The notes beneath the pieces were generated by a model. It ran no database searches. It was not told the DNA's origin and saw only the letters and a program-made list of their open reading frames with translations. A stretch of DNA of 64,000 nt, from the NCBI GenBank assembly GCA_963555705.1, contig OY743170.1, positions 31,013,362-31,077,361 on the forward strand. The letters run 5' to 3'. The DNA is from Ligustrum vulgare (Eukaryota; Streptophyta; Magnoliopsida; Lamiales; Oleaceae). The number at the start of each line of letters is the position of its first letter. Position 1 is the first letter of the stretch. A program made the position numbers and the translations under genes. Below, piece by piece: positions 45,291-56,582 of the stretch.

Positions 45291-45439
45291 GCTATCCCAA
45301 AAAAAGGAAAATACTTTGATTTTCCCTTTAATAGGAGAAATCGAAAATAAATACATGAGGGAATAAATTCTTGAATAAGAAAGTCTAACTAGCTAGAAGA
45401 GAAGTACACAAGTACACAAAAAGAAAAGAGAAGAACAAG

Positions 45440-46363
45440 TGATGTGATCTGATACGGGGATCACCAAGAACACGCGAAATTAAACGTCGGAAAGCTCTAA
45501 AATCCAAGATAGTAGACGGTAACAATGTAACCCCGACCTCACGACGCAAGAACTATGGGTATATTAAACCCAAAACCCATTACGATGCGGAGATAAGAAC
45601 CACAAAGGGGGAACGCCACAAAGGTTGTCAAATCCTTTGATAAGTTCAATTTGTTCGACGAGAACACGAAGAAATTAAGGGAATATCTCACCTTCAATAT
45701 CATTAATCTCAAAAATAATAGTTGTGTTTTACAATGCTGAATAAAGCCATATATATAGGCTAACAAAATAAAGAAACATAAATAAACTAGAATTGCAAAT
45801 AAACTAAACGCTGAAACTAGGTTAAAAATACGCCGCCTAATTTACGGCCGTAACTTTTAAGTTTACGGCCGTAAGTGACTTACGGACTAAAAAGCAAAAC
45901 ACATGTTACGGTCGTGACAAATTTATATACGGCCGTAATCGACTCTCTGAATAAAAATATAAAAACTACTAAACTTTATTTACGGCCGTGAGGATGTCCT
46001 TTACGGCCGTGAGTCCTCTTCTGCATAATTTTGTCTTGATAATGTTACGGCCGTGAGATCATGGTTTACGGCCGTGACTGGCTTTCTACACAAATTTAGC
46101 CAAGATGATTTTACGGCCGTGAAAGAGGTGTTATGGCCGTGATTCTACTTCTGCCTTGATTTCTGATCCTTTGACGTGAATTGAATCGTGACTCGAGCTC
46201 AACATGAAACTTGTTCATTTTCCCATGTAGAATACTGTTGATTTGCCCGTATTTTGATTTCTCATTTTTTACGCCTTTTCCGAATCACATCATCCCCTCT
46301 TCCTTTAAGATGATTCGTCCCGAATCATAACATTGTTCTCGGCTTCTTTTCCGGATCACATCA
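45440..46363 (-). mobile_element. Solo LTR of Gypsy family A with perfect 5-bp duplication
   Basis: TGATGTGATC starts at 45440 and GATCACATCA ends at 46363, flanked by ACAAG at 45435-45439 and 46364-46368. It is 924 bp and inverted relative to 1-785. A stem-loop module is at 45619-45639 (CAAAGG with CCTTTG), the TATA-like stretch is near 45750, and eight or more ACGGCCGT-type words lie at 45842-46142. It contains no internal region, so it arose by LTR-LTR recombination or an equivalent event. Confidence 0.9.
45842..46142. promoter_or_regulatory. Four pairs of ACGGCCGT words in solo LTR
   Basis: Words near 45842/45863, 45906/45930, 45980/46000, 46043/46064 and 46112/46133, mostly TTACGGCCGTGA or TTACGGCCGTAA. 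The spacing within a pair is about 10-14 bp between words. Confidence 0.6.
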
Positions 46364-46819
46364 ACAAGTCACATTTTTACCTTACGAAAAGTCTAAAATA
46401 CCAATTTTTACATCAACATTTTTGTACCTGGGGCATGAAGAGATAAAAATAGTAACAACTTGACTTGCACTGAAAGAAGGCCCGTCAGATACTCATGCTT
46501 GTGAACAACCAAACGAAGAAGTGTTAGATGCGCACAATCCCACAAGAGAAAATCCCCTACAGGTTCCTTTACTTAAAAAGTCAAATGCAATGATCCCTAC
46601 AACGAAAATCAATGAGATGATCGGATGGCTGTAGCAGTAGCCCTGACTGCAAGAGATCCGCAAGATCTAAGCAAATCCCTAGTCAGCCTGACTGTCCTTG
46701 TGTAGCCACCAATTAAAACAAATCTAAGAGTGCCTGAAGGAAGTGGAGCCAAATGACCAACTGTAAGAGAGTCGTCGACATACAGAAGCGCACACACATG
46801 AGGACTCTTACCTAAGTGA

Positions 46820-47420
46820 GGCTCAAGAAAAAAAGAAACGAGCTAATCCATTTGCTAAAGTGATACTTGATGAGCCACTCCCAAAAAACTTCAAATTACC
46901 AACCCTGCTAGAGTATGATGGAGTATCTGGCTCCAAGGAGCATCTGGAGTGATTTGACTCCATGTTGTTGATGTATGGCTTCGGTGACGCAATAATATGT
47001 CGTGTATTCTTAACCACACTCAAAGGGAACACAAAAACTTGGTTCTCCCAATTGTCTTCGAACTCTATCTCTAGCTTTGAGGACTTTTTTGACTGCTTCC
47101 TCAAGAACATTCTCGAGCATAAAAGGTACCAAAAACGTAGAAGACATCTTATGAAAATTAAGCAATAGCAGGGAAAATCTCTCTGACACTATATTCAACG
47201 CTTCAATAAAGAATCCCTCGAAGTACACAATTTGGACCCCAAACTCACTACAGCGATCCTAACAAATGGATTAAAGTAAAGAAGAATTTTCATCTCATTG
47301 ATGAAGACCCTACCAAAAGACATCACCAAGTTATAGGAAAGAGCATAGAAATACATTAACATAGAAGAAGCTCGGAAGGCCAAAGATGAATTAGAAAAAC
47401 ACTCCAAGAGAAAGGAATGG
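46820..47420 (+). pseudogene. Second Gypsy gag fragment
   Basis: Plus frame: NPFAKVILDEPLPKNFKLPT, EYDGVSGSKEHLE, then after a stop LLMYGFGDAIICRVFLTTLK, TKTWFSQLSSNSISSFEDFF and YQKRRRHLMKIKQ. This matches Retrotrans_gag of plant Gypsy elements (usual PFTxxI, P-K-FKMPxLxxYDG-DPxxHLExF, MCRxFPxTLKGxAxxWF). Weak gag-like text continues to about 47420. It differs from the gag at 21796 and must belong to another element. It lacks all pol domains. Confidence 0.75.
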
Positions 47421-47469
47421 AACGAACATTCTTAGGAGGACTCCGAAAATTAGAAAATTCGGGACACTG

Positions 47470-48137
47470 CACTAAACTGGAGTGACGGCGACCAAAATTT
47501 GCTACAATAGGAAAAGTCATCGCAAATACTACAACCAATAGCGACGACTAGAAAAGTCATCACAATAGGTTTACTTGTTGCGACGACACTGGAGTCGCCC
47601 CAAAAATATTAGCGACGACTCGTGAAAGTCTTCACAATAGGGTTCCGCAATAGCGACGGCTTTATCAATGTTCTTCAAATTTTTTTTTTTTATATTTATA
47701 CAAATATATTAAATTTAATTTTGTCCAAAAAAATTAATTCGTTGGGACAAATATTTATGCAATTAGCTAACCAATATATATTACTTAAAACAAAAATAAA
47801 GACAAGAACGCAATTGCCCTAATGGGTGAAAGGACGTCACTCAGCCCTTTGATTTGATCAAGGGTTCAAACCTCTACATGCACGATTATCATTTGAATCA
47901 AAGAAAATGCAAGGGTTCGCGTTGGATCAAAATTAGGTTGGATTGGGTTAATATAAAAAAAAATTATTAAATATTTTATTAATTTTCATCACAATAGCCA
48001 CTAAAGCAATAGAGACAACAGAGTCGTCGTTATTGAGAATCAGCCACGGGCCTACATCGACGATTGTTACAGAAAACTTTGTCATCGTTATTGCTCAATA
48101 GCGACAACTTTTGACGTCGATTTTTCTTATAGTAGTG
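47470..48137. mobile_element. Small CACTA-like element with GCGACGAC repeats
   Basis: Left end CACTAAACTGG, right end (inverted) CACTACTATAAG, 668 bp. Both flanks inside are rich in GCGACGACT/AGTCGTCGC words (47485-47665 and 47990-48125), the same words as at 13969-15546, so both belong to one CACTA family. There is no transposase. Flanking trinucleotides do not match. Confidence 0.55.
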
Positions 48138-48610
48138 AGAAGGGCTTTCGTAGTCAGTATCCATAATAAAATCCAATCAACGTCTCCAAATAGCTATAGC
48201 CATTGTTCATCGCAACAACTAATAGATGTAAGTCTAAAAAAATGCACAACACTGACTCTCATGCGAGATGGGCTATTTTTTGCCCAAACAAGAGAGCTCA
48301 CCCAACAAAAATAAAAAATTGTGCAGCACCAGAGCTGACAAAAAAATCAAGTTTTTTGTGTATTCACAAATTACAAATACTGAGTCACGAAAAAATGCGC
48401 AACTATAACATTTGCAAATTTGTGCTTTGGCGATGACACTTTAGTCCATTAATGGACCTTGGCCAGCCCATTTTGATTAAAACATATTAGCCCAGTTAAC
48501 ATTCACCATGTGAAGAATTAGAAGATAAGGTAAAGCGAGAAGTCAACTTAACAAGAGAGCCAATAAAAGCTACCAAACATCCATTCTGAAAACTCCAGTG
48601 GGCAAACCTC
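48138..48610. other. No gene recognised
   Basis: Short plus frames only. It probably belongs to the same decayed Gypsy element as the gag fragment, but no motif supports this. Confidence 0.35.
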
Positions 48611-48830
48611 CAAAAAGGGAAAACACCTTGATTTTTCCTTTAACACATGAAAGTAAAAGCAAATACACAAGAGAGTAAAGGCTAATATAAGAAAGTTTAA
48701 CTAGCCAGAAGAGAAGCTTATAAGTACACAGAGACAAGAGTGACAAATCAGTTTTTTACCTCACATCTCAAGAAAAGTCTAAACAACCAATTTTGAAATC
48801 AAATTTTTTACCTTAAATGGGGAAATCTGA
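48611..48830 (+). repeat. Direct repeat unit (right)
   Basis: Matches the split unit at 45293-45439 and 46364-46438; see that entry. Confidence 0.5.
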
Positions 48831-48860
48831 CCAGTTAGAAGAGAAGTTTATTTTAGCACA

Positions 48861-48994
48861 TGTTATAATAGTTGTTAAAATAAACTTCGGTTTTAAAATA
48901 TAATTATAGATGCTCAGAGGCTTTAATTTGTATTCTTTTTGTAATAATAAATAATAAATATTGCAACATTAAATAATTATATGGTCTCCTCAAG
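48861..48994 (+). repeat. Short Copia/TRIM-like LTR
   Basis: A 130-bp segment starting TGTTATAATAG and ending CTCCTCA lies just upstream of a perfect primer site. LTRs this short are typical of TRIM elements. Its partner LTR was not found in the window. Confidence 0.4.
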
Positions 48995-48997
48995 TAA

Positions 48998-49009
48998 TGG
49001 TATCAGAGC
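48998..49009 (+). other. Primer-binding site TGGTATCAGAGC
   Basis: Exact match to the plant Copia/TRIM primer site complementary to initiator methionine tRNA. Confidence 0.75.
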
Positions 49010-49072
49010 CATAAACTATGTTTTTGAACACTTAACATACTAAAGACGAATTAGATAAGATTCATGCTAAAT

Positions 49073-49740
49073 GATACAAATGAAGCAAATACTGAAGAAT
49101 TGGATGATTATTGGAGCTAAACATTGGACATGAAGAAGTGAAAGGGGCCAATTGAGGACAACAAGGTGGAAACGTGAAGAAATCAGAAGTATATGGGTCA
49201 AATTGTCATAATTGGAAGTTGGAGGACTTGAATACAAGTAAAGAATGAGGGCCATATTTAATTACCACGAGGTCCAATATGGGATAGATATATACCACCT
49301 ATGCCTTGTGTTATCCTTTAAAGTGTTCTCAAAACTAAAATGTTTTTCTTGTGTTCAATTCGTCATAGAGATATAGTCGGGTTACATTTTAGAAAAAAAG
49401 CTTTTAATGCATCATCGAGATAGGAATTAAATAACATTAGGAATACGTATTTTCAAAACCCCATGAATTGTAGTTAAACAATTAAGTCAAAATGTGATTG
49501 TTAGAGTTAAAGTGGATTCTCAATTCCAACACGCTTGTTTATATTTATTCTATAAAAATCAAATCTTTATTGTTTTCTTAGTTTAGTTCTTAATTTAGAT
49601 TCATTCAAACAATTCTCAATTGAATTTCCTCATTTCGGTTAATGAATTTAATCTAGAATACAATTTACTCAATCCCCGTGGGTATGATATCCAGACTTAA
49701 AAGTCCACTTTATTTACAAAAGATTTAAGAATAAAATTAC
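49073..49740 (+). repeat. 5' LTR fragment of Athila-like Gypsy element
   Basis: Starts abruptly at TGATACAAATG and shares phrases with 52900-54085: GGGCCAATTGAGGA, CTATGCCTTGTGTTATCCTT, CATAGAGATATAGTC and a CCACTTTAT end. The promoter-proximal half is partly deleted. Confidence 0.6.
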
Positions 49741-49743
49741 ATT

Positions 49744-49746
<3 letters not shown>

Positions 49747-49830
<84 letters not shown>
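49747..49830. repeat. Compound microsatellite (AT)22(AG)20
   Basis: Uninterrupted AT repeat to 49790, then AG repeat to 49830. Confidence 0.95.
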
Positions 49831-49833
<3 letters not shown>

Positions 49834-49840
49834 ACGTACT

Positions 49841-52704
49841 ATGATTTACAATGCAGAAGAAGTAAGAATGGAGGAATGCAGATGAAGCGTCTCAACAAAT
49901 AAGGAGGATGAAGGTTTATATAAAGAAAGAATAATTCTTGAATACTACATTTTATTCGACAAGTAATAGAAAGTAGAGGGGTGGGATAAGGGAGGGATGA
50001 GTAGGGGGTGGGGTGGGGTAAATGTGATGCGTCACTATGGTGACATTTACGGCCACTGTGGTGACCATAAAATTTGATGTCCTTGCCCATGTGAAGGTCT
50101 TGGGCCGCCTTTCCATGTATCACTAAAAATTGGAAAAATTCAAGACACTGTTCAAAGGAATCGTGTGATCGCATGGTATGATTCTGGACAGGACGGACAG
50201 TTTTTTTTAAATGCAACCATTTTTCATTTCAATCACTTTAAACCCATTTTCTTCTCCCAAATCATCCAACATTGAGTCCCTAACTATTTCCTAATAATTG
50301 CATGTCCTATTGACTCAAATTCATTTGTTGCATCACACTCAAATCATTCAAAAGGTAAGAATTTTTCACAACTTCGTAGAATTATGCATAATTCTTGAGC
50401 TTTTCATATTCTATTGAAAACTTAATTTTGTGAATGTCTTGTGATGGGTTTAGGCTAGAGTTAAGAGATATTGAATTGTGATTTGTAGGTGAAATTTTTT
50501 GGTTTGATTCAAGCTTCCAACTCTATATTTTCCATTGATTTCATCACATGCATACAAGGTGCTCGATAAGATGTCCCAATGAATTTTTTTGTTGAGTTTT
50601 TGCAATTCTTTTTGGATGATCACATTCACCACATGTTATACATCAATTGTGCATCATTTATTCATTGTTTACACTGATTGAAGGTATGAAACTCAACTTG
50701 AACATCATTGCACTACATAGCACCTCATTGCAAGGTTATTGCAGGCACTAATGCACCACAACCCCTGTTCTCAGCTTCATTGCACATGTATCACCTTGCA
50801 TTATCATGTCCCAATTGAACTCCAAATGTGATGAATATTTGATAAGATGTAGACCAAGTTATGTACTTTCATATGCCTAGGACACATTTCGGGAAATTTT
50901 CACTTTTTCTAGGTGATGTCAAGGGTTGAAAGTCAGTGGTTGTCCATTTTTGAAAAATTTCAAAATTTTTCTAAGTCCTAGTTTGGGCGTGTTGTGTTGT
51001 TTTATTTCAGTTCCTATGCAATATCTATGCATTCTAATTTCTATTATCTCTCTTTTGTATGGAACAAAATATGGAATCACCTTGGACCAAACATGGAGAA
51101 GCTAAAAAAGGGTCGAATCATCCAAGCTACATGAAGATCAAAGCTTCAAAATGAGAACACCGCCTCTCCAAACCTGGAAAGTACTTGACCCCTATTGTTA
51201 TTTTATGTTTAATTGTTTCTTATTTTTTAAATACATTGAGGGCAATGCATATTTCTAGTTTGGGGGTGGAAATCTCATTCATGTGCTTTTACTTACACAT
51301 ACATTCGATTTTGGTAGGAAAAGAAATCATAAAAATTAGAAAATTTTGAGAACTTTTGTTTATTTATTTATTGACCATGACATGATTTGAATTTAATTTT
51401 GTGCTTTAGCTAGAAAACTGGACAACATGTGAACTTAATTTCTCTTAAACATTCATCCATGTAAAACTTTAATCAAACATGAGCACTTAGCCATTGTGGA
51501 ATAATAACTTGTGTAGGGAGATACTTGGTACATGTGGGGTATACTTAAGCAATTTGAACATAGAATTGACTGAAAAATCTCAAACCTTAAGAATTTAGAC
51601 CCCGACCTAAAATGTAGAGCCAAGATGCAGTTTGAGGGTGGAAAAGTTAGTATGAGTAGGCATTGATGGATTAAGGGTCTGAAGTTTTTTGTTTTGCATA
51701 TTTGGTTGAGGAGGTTTTAATCAATGGGTATAAACCATAACCAGTATAAAAACAAAAAAAATGTTGAAGGACTTATTCTACTCTTCAAATACCTTTTTGA
51801 CTCAAGCAAGTAAGTCCGAGGGGTTCTTTGAACCTGGTACCCTAAACTCAACTGAGTTGGGAGCTATCGACTCAAAGCTCGCTACAGGGGTCAATTAGAT
51901 AGCAAGTACGGAGAGTGGACTTACACATAAGACGCTAAAACATCTTTAATTTTTCTATTACGTCTTTATGACTCGGTTAATTAAGTCTGATGGGTTCTTT
52001 GAAACTGGTGCCCTAAAGTCGTTTGGCTTGAGAGTCATCGACCTAAATCTCTCTATAGGGATCATATAGAAAGCAAGTATGAGAAGTCTGCACAAATCTG
52101 GTAAAAGGCATGGACATAAAAAGAAAAAGTCGTCCAGATGAAAAAAAAATGGAATAAAATGAATGGTATAAGCCTGTTTGATTAGAATTTCTAACACTAA
52201 AGTGTGAGATTGGGAATGGATTACTTTTGGGATTTTGTGCATGCTTATCAAATCCTAATTACCTTGTGTGGAAAAATACAATATATACATAATTAGAAAC
52301 CATATTAATAGAAAAGACCTCGAGAAATAAGAGAAAAGTAGTAAGGTTGTGATCATCTATGAGTGCAAGGAAGGTTGTGATCATTTATGAGAGTGCAAGG
52401 AAAATAAAAAAAAATCATTGTTGACCACATGGAGTCGGGTTTATTTATGCATGATTAGTCACACAATATCAAGCAAATTTTTACATGAGTTTGCATTTGA
52501 TTTTTTGCTATTCACACACACATACTGTGAAGTTGAATATCGGAAGAATGAATATAATTTTTTGTTCATATTTCTTTTCTAAAGTGAATTATCAATTTGG
52601 GTTGTTAAAGCGCATGATAAATATGTTGAAAAACCAAAAACATTTGTTATTTGCATTTTTATTTTTATAGTTTAGTTTTAGTTTGTTTGAGGATGAACAA
52701 TAGT
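49841..52704 (+). other. Non-coding interior of Athila-like Gypsy element
   Basis: No gag or pol domain. Phrases such as TTGAGGGCAATGCAT then TAGTTTGGGGGTGG (near 51235-51270) are of the purine-rich kind found in the long 3' non-coding part of Athila/Tat elements. 50030-50190 has words like GTGTGATCGCATGG. A tandem duplication lies at 51795-52100. The coding part is deleted. Confidence 0.5.
51795..52100 (+). repeat. Tandem duplication of ~175 bp in Gypsy interior
   Basis: Two units share GGGTTCTTTGAA, CTGGT(A/G)CCCTAAA, ATCGAC, CTAAATCTC-like text and AAGCAAGTA, offset by about 175 bp. Divergence is high (about 25% by eye). Confidence 0.6.
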
Positions 52705-52718
52705 TCTAGTTTGGAGGT
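52705..52718 (+). other. Polypurine tract of Athila-like element
   Basis: TTGAGGATGAACAA is followed by AGTTTGGAGGTGT right before the LTR start. This GAGGA...GTTTGGGGGTGT layout is characteristic of Athila/Tat-type Gypsy elements. Confidence 0.65.
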
Positions 52719-52719
52719 G

Positions 52720-54085
52720 TTGATAAGTGTATTTTATACACTTATTTCTATCCTAAAGTTAGGGTTTTATATGTTCATTTGAGAATATTTGCTATTGATT
52801 TTTTTATTATTTGTTTATATTTCAGAAAATATCCCAAAATCAAGAAAGTAAAAGAATTGGAGCAAAAACAAGTATTTGGATGATAAAAGAGCTAATATTT
52901 GAAAATCAAGAGTTGATGAAGTAAATCAAAGGGCCAATTGGAAGAAAAATTAAGAAGAAATCAAAAGTTCTAGAGCTAAATTGCAACAATCGAAAGTTGA
53001 AAGACCTATTGTGCAATAAAAGATCAAGGACCAAAAGATGAAAATTGCCTTTAACCACAACACCATGTGGTCGCACACTAAAGAAATGTGCAATCGCATG
53101 GCCATATTTTTTGACGACTGAAGCTAAACCTGTAGAAGTGTGCGACCACAACACTTATAACTGTACGGTCACATGGTTATCTCTTGGGTAGTGTAGCTGG
53201 GATATTGCGTAGGTTTCAACAGAATTCTCATCTCGTTTGACCTAACTTCGAGCACATCTATAAATACCGGACTTTGGGCACGAAATTAGGGGTTCCCGAC
53301 TTGTTGATTTCATACCAAAATGTTGTCCAATTGTTAAGGAATCCATGCAATGTGAAGAACAAGATTGAAGACCAAGGATCAAGAAGATGAACGTGGTGAC
53401 TTCTTTTCATTTTTCTTGTGATTTAGATTAAATCGTGTATCTAGGCTAGGTTTTAATAGTTAGATTGTGATGAAGTTTTAATCTTTTGATTCCTTGTTTT
53501 GATTTGATATTTCCATTATGCAAATTATGGGTTTGATGCAATTAATTGTGAATTATTTTCATTTATAATTGTAGACGCATGGTTATTGATTTTGTGATGT
53601 TTTTCTATGTTCGAAAGACTAGGAATACATTAGACTTGAATTGATTACCACAAAGTTTGATAGGTGAAAGAAATATACCCCTATGCTTTGTGTTATCCTT
53701 GAGAGTGTTCATGGATCCTTTAATGCTTTTCTATTTGTTTAATTGTCATAGAAATATAGTCAATTTGTATTTAGGAAATGGTTTTAATGCATCACTCGAA
53801 AGGGGACATAAATAACTATAGGAACACGAATTTTCAATTCTCCATAAATTATTTTAAGTCAAACACATGGATGATAGAGTTAACATGGATTCTTGATTCT
53901 AACATGTTCAATTTATAGTTTTTACAAAAACAAAATTTTCGTTCTTTTTAGTTAAGTTTTAATTCCAAAATTCTCAAACCAAAGCTTTTTATAGTTCCGG
54001 TCAAGGAATAGTAGTCTAAAATACAATTTGCTCAATTTTTGTGGGATCAATATTCAGACTCACATCCACTTTATGTCTCAGCAAC
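52720..54085 (+). repeat. 3' LTR of Athila-like Gypsy element
   Basis: Starts TGATAAGTGTATTTTATAC after the polypurine tract. Word pairs lie at 53020-53165, a TATA-like TATAAATACC is near 53261, and the LTR ends near CACTTTATGTCTCAGCA at about 54085. It is the forward arm of a large inverted repeat with 54095-55330. Confidence 0.75.
53020..53165. promoter_or_regulatory. Paired GTGGTCGCACA-type words
   Basis: Near 53029 CCATGTGGTCGCACA is followed about 10 bp later by TGTGCAATCGCATGG, its imperfect inverted match. Near 53137 TGTGCGACCACAACA is followed by TGTACGGTCACATGG. The two pairs are about 40 bp apart and 95-235 bp upstream of the TATA-like box. The inverted LTR carries the same layout at 54840-54955. 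Confidence 0.55.
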
Positions 54086-54094
54086 AAGTTTTTG

Positions 54095-55330
54095 AAAACA
54101 ATGAATTAAAGATGTTAGAATTGTGAATCCACTTTATTCCATCATCCATATTTTGACTAAATCATTTAAAGGCAATCCATGAGTTTTGAAAATTCATATT
54201 CCTAATGTTGCTAAGACTCCCTTTCGAACAAAAATTAACACCATTTTCTACACATGATCCGACTATATTTCTATGACGAATACAAATGCGTAAGAAAACA
54301 TTAAAGGATTTGTAAATATTTGAGTAGATAACACAAAGCATAGAGGTATATTTTTATCCCCTGTCGGACTTTGTAGCAATTAATCAAGGTCTAATAATTT
54401 CCTACTCTTTCGAACATAGCAAATTATCACAAACATCAAGTCCACAATCATAGATGAAAATAAAAACATAATTAATTGCATCAAACTCATGAAAAGCGTA
54501 AATTAAATAACAAGTCAAAATATAGAATCTGGAACTAAAGTATCATCACAATTCCAACAAGAAAATCTAGTCTAGATACATGATTAAAGATAATTCACAA
54601 GAAGAAAGGATAGATATCACCCTATTCATGTTCTTGATCCTTGTTCTTCAATCTTTGATTTGGCTTTAAATGGATCACTCAGCAGTTGGACAACGTTTTG
54701 ACATCACTTTCACAAGTAGGGCCCCCCCAATTTCGTGCCCCAAGTCTGGTATTTATAGATGTGCTTGAAGTTAGGTCAAAAGAGATGAGAATTTTATTGA
54801 AATCCATGCAAAAGCCCAGCTGCATGGCCCAGGAGACAACCATGCAACCGCATGGTTATTAGTGCTGCGGTCACACGCTTCTTTAGGTTTAGCTTCAGTC
54901 GTAAAAAAATCCAACCATACGACCACACAGTTCTGTAGTGTGAAACTGCACGGTGTTATGGTTGAAGGCAATTTTCATCTTCTGATTTAGTTTAAGTTGG
55001 TTCTTGATCTTTTATTGGACAGCAGGTCCTTCAACTTTCGATTGTTGTAATTTAGCCCTAGAACTTCTAATTTCTTTCAAATTTGATTTCTTCTTCAATT
55101 TTTCTTCCAATTGGCCCTTTGATTTACTTCATCAACTCTTAATTTTCATACTTTAGCTATTTTATCATCCAAATGACTTGTTTTTGTTCCAATTCTTTTG
55201 CTTTCTTGATTTTGGGATATTTTATGAAATATAAACAAATAATAACAAAATTAATAGTAAATATTTTCAAACGAATATATAAAATCCTACTTTTAGGATA
55301 GAAATAAGTGTATAAAATACACTTATCAAC
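54095..55330 (-). repeat. Inverted LTR of Athila-like family
   Basis: Ends AGTGTATAAAATACACTTATCA at 55330 (minus: TGATAAGTG...). Roughly 88-90% identical by eye to 52720-53940, with the U5 end missing. It adjoins a Gypsy protease/RT fragment at 55331 rather than a polypurine tract, so it is a solo or truncated LTR. Confidence 0.75.
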
Positions 55331-56280
55331 TACCATTCTTCTTTAACACATGCACAATATTAGATAACCATTCAACATACCTGGTTGTTCTAATAAAACT
55401 TGCCTTCAACAATCGTTCTATCTCTTTCTTTACTTCAGGCAATACATAGGGGTAAAACACCTAGGAGGTTGTTTATGAGGCTTAAAATTTGGTTTAGTTG
55501 GTCATAAATGTTCTACCAAACTTTTATCTAAACCAGGCATGTGCTCGTATTCCTAATAAAAACAAACTTTGTATTCTTTTAACGAAGTGATTAATTGATC
55601 ACTTAGCTCTTGACTAAGAGCTTGACTGGTAAATGTTGGGCGATCCTCCCCTTTGTCATCAATGTTCACCTTAATCAAAGGGTCTTGTGTTTAAGCGTGC
55701 CTAAGCTTTGTGATCCCCATTACTTCATCGTCTAAGTTCCTCATGAACATTTCCTCTTCTAAGCAATCCACCTTGTTACTTCTCGGCCAACATTCTGCTC
55801 CAACTCGAACACTGTTAATTTGTTCTTTGAAATCATTAAAGTTGTTTCTTCTTTTGTCTTCTCTTCACATTCTTTATTGCAAGCCATCAGTCTAGCTCTA
55901 AAGGCCTGAATATCGGCCAGATTCGGTCTTTGTTGACAGTCCATTAGAATTCTTTAATTGTCGTTTTACCAATTACTTGCTCCTCAAGGGCCACTATGTC
56001 TGGCCTCATTTGATTAAACATTTTAGTAAGTGCATCTACTTAAAATAGCTCTTCACTCTACGCTAGGATCTAAGTTTCTTCCCCATCTTGGACTACTCTG
56101 ACAGGTCCATAAATTCCCTTCATACATAAACCTCTCCACAGAGTTTGCTTCTGCGAAAAAAGGCATGTGGTCTACTTGCACGACTTCTGCTTCTCCTTTA
56201 TCATTCTAGAAAATAGGCACTAGTGGAGAGATGAAGGTATGTAACAACTCCTATGAATCCAATTACTTCCTAGTAGTACA
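55331..56280 (-). pseudogene. Gypsy protease end and reverse transcriptase start
   Basis: On minus: VLLGSNWIHRS (56278 onward, protease end), PSSLH, then FRARLMACNKECEEKT (55890-55840), a GEDRPTFTSQALSQELSDQL segment near 55660-55600, EHMPGLDKSLVEHL near 55545-55505, NFKPHKQPPR near 55490-55460 and a LEQPGMLNGYL-like RT opening. The usual text is MPGLDPxLVEHHLPLKPGFKPxKQPPRRF. The piece is related to the protease/linker of the element at 21440-45290. It is cut at both sides by LTRs and broken by stops. Confidence 0.75.
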
Positions 56281-56582
56281 TTGCAACAGTTACAGCCATG
56301 AGGGATGCAGTTAGGGTCATAACTTGATTACTGAAATTTTCTTCATGTGGAAAGTAACTTACAGTGGAGACGACACATTTATGGCCATAAGTGTGCTTTG
56401 GATTTTGATCTCCAATTCTTGATTTTTAGCACTTTTTGGTCCATTTTCAATTATTTTCTTTCCTTGTGGTCCTAAGCAACAAAATACTAAAAAAATGCAG
56501 TAAATGATAATTTAATGAAGTTAAAAAAGCACCAAAACATGACAATAAGTGAATCAAAAATGTGTTCTTAAAGCACTCGTCA
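56281..56582 (-). repeat. 3' LTR (family D), truncated
   Basis: On minus the LTR starts TGACGAGTGCTTTAAG at 56582, directly after a GTGTGGAGAAATTT polypurine-like tract. 56281-56420 is similar to 63860-64000: GAGGGATGCAGTTA against GAGAGATGCAGTTA, TGTGGAAAGTAACTTAC and GACTTTGATCTCCAATTC-like text. Words of the ACGGCCGT class occur in degenerate form at 56289-56395. Confidence 0.6.

Larger units (their letters stand above)
45293..46438 (+). repeat. Direct repeat unit (left), split by solo LTR
   Basis: 45293-45439 plus 46364-46438 match 48611-48830 (shared: GATTTTCCCTTTA, AACTAGC(T/C)AGAAGAGAAG, GAAAAGTCTAAA). They flank a gag remnant, so they may be the LTRs of a second Gypsy element, but clear TG...CA ends were not found. 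Confidence 0.45.

Noticed and set aside
46609..46797. Minus-strand frame with LLYVDDSL, like a reverse transcriptase catalytic box
   Set aside because: The residues around YVDD do not fit Copia or Gypsy reverse transcriptase, and the plus strand here belongs to a gag leader. I treat the match as chance, though the frame is unusually GC-rich.
48998..49009. Part of a tRNA gene
   Set aside because: Only the 12-base primer complement is present. There is no cloverleaf, and no A or B box was found.
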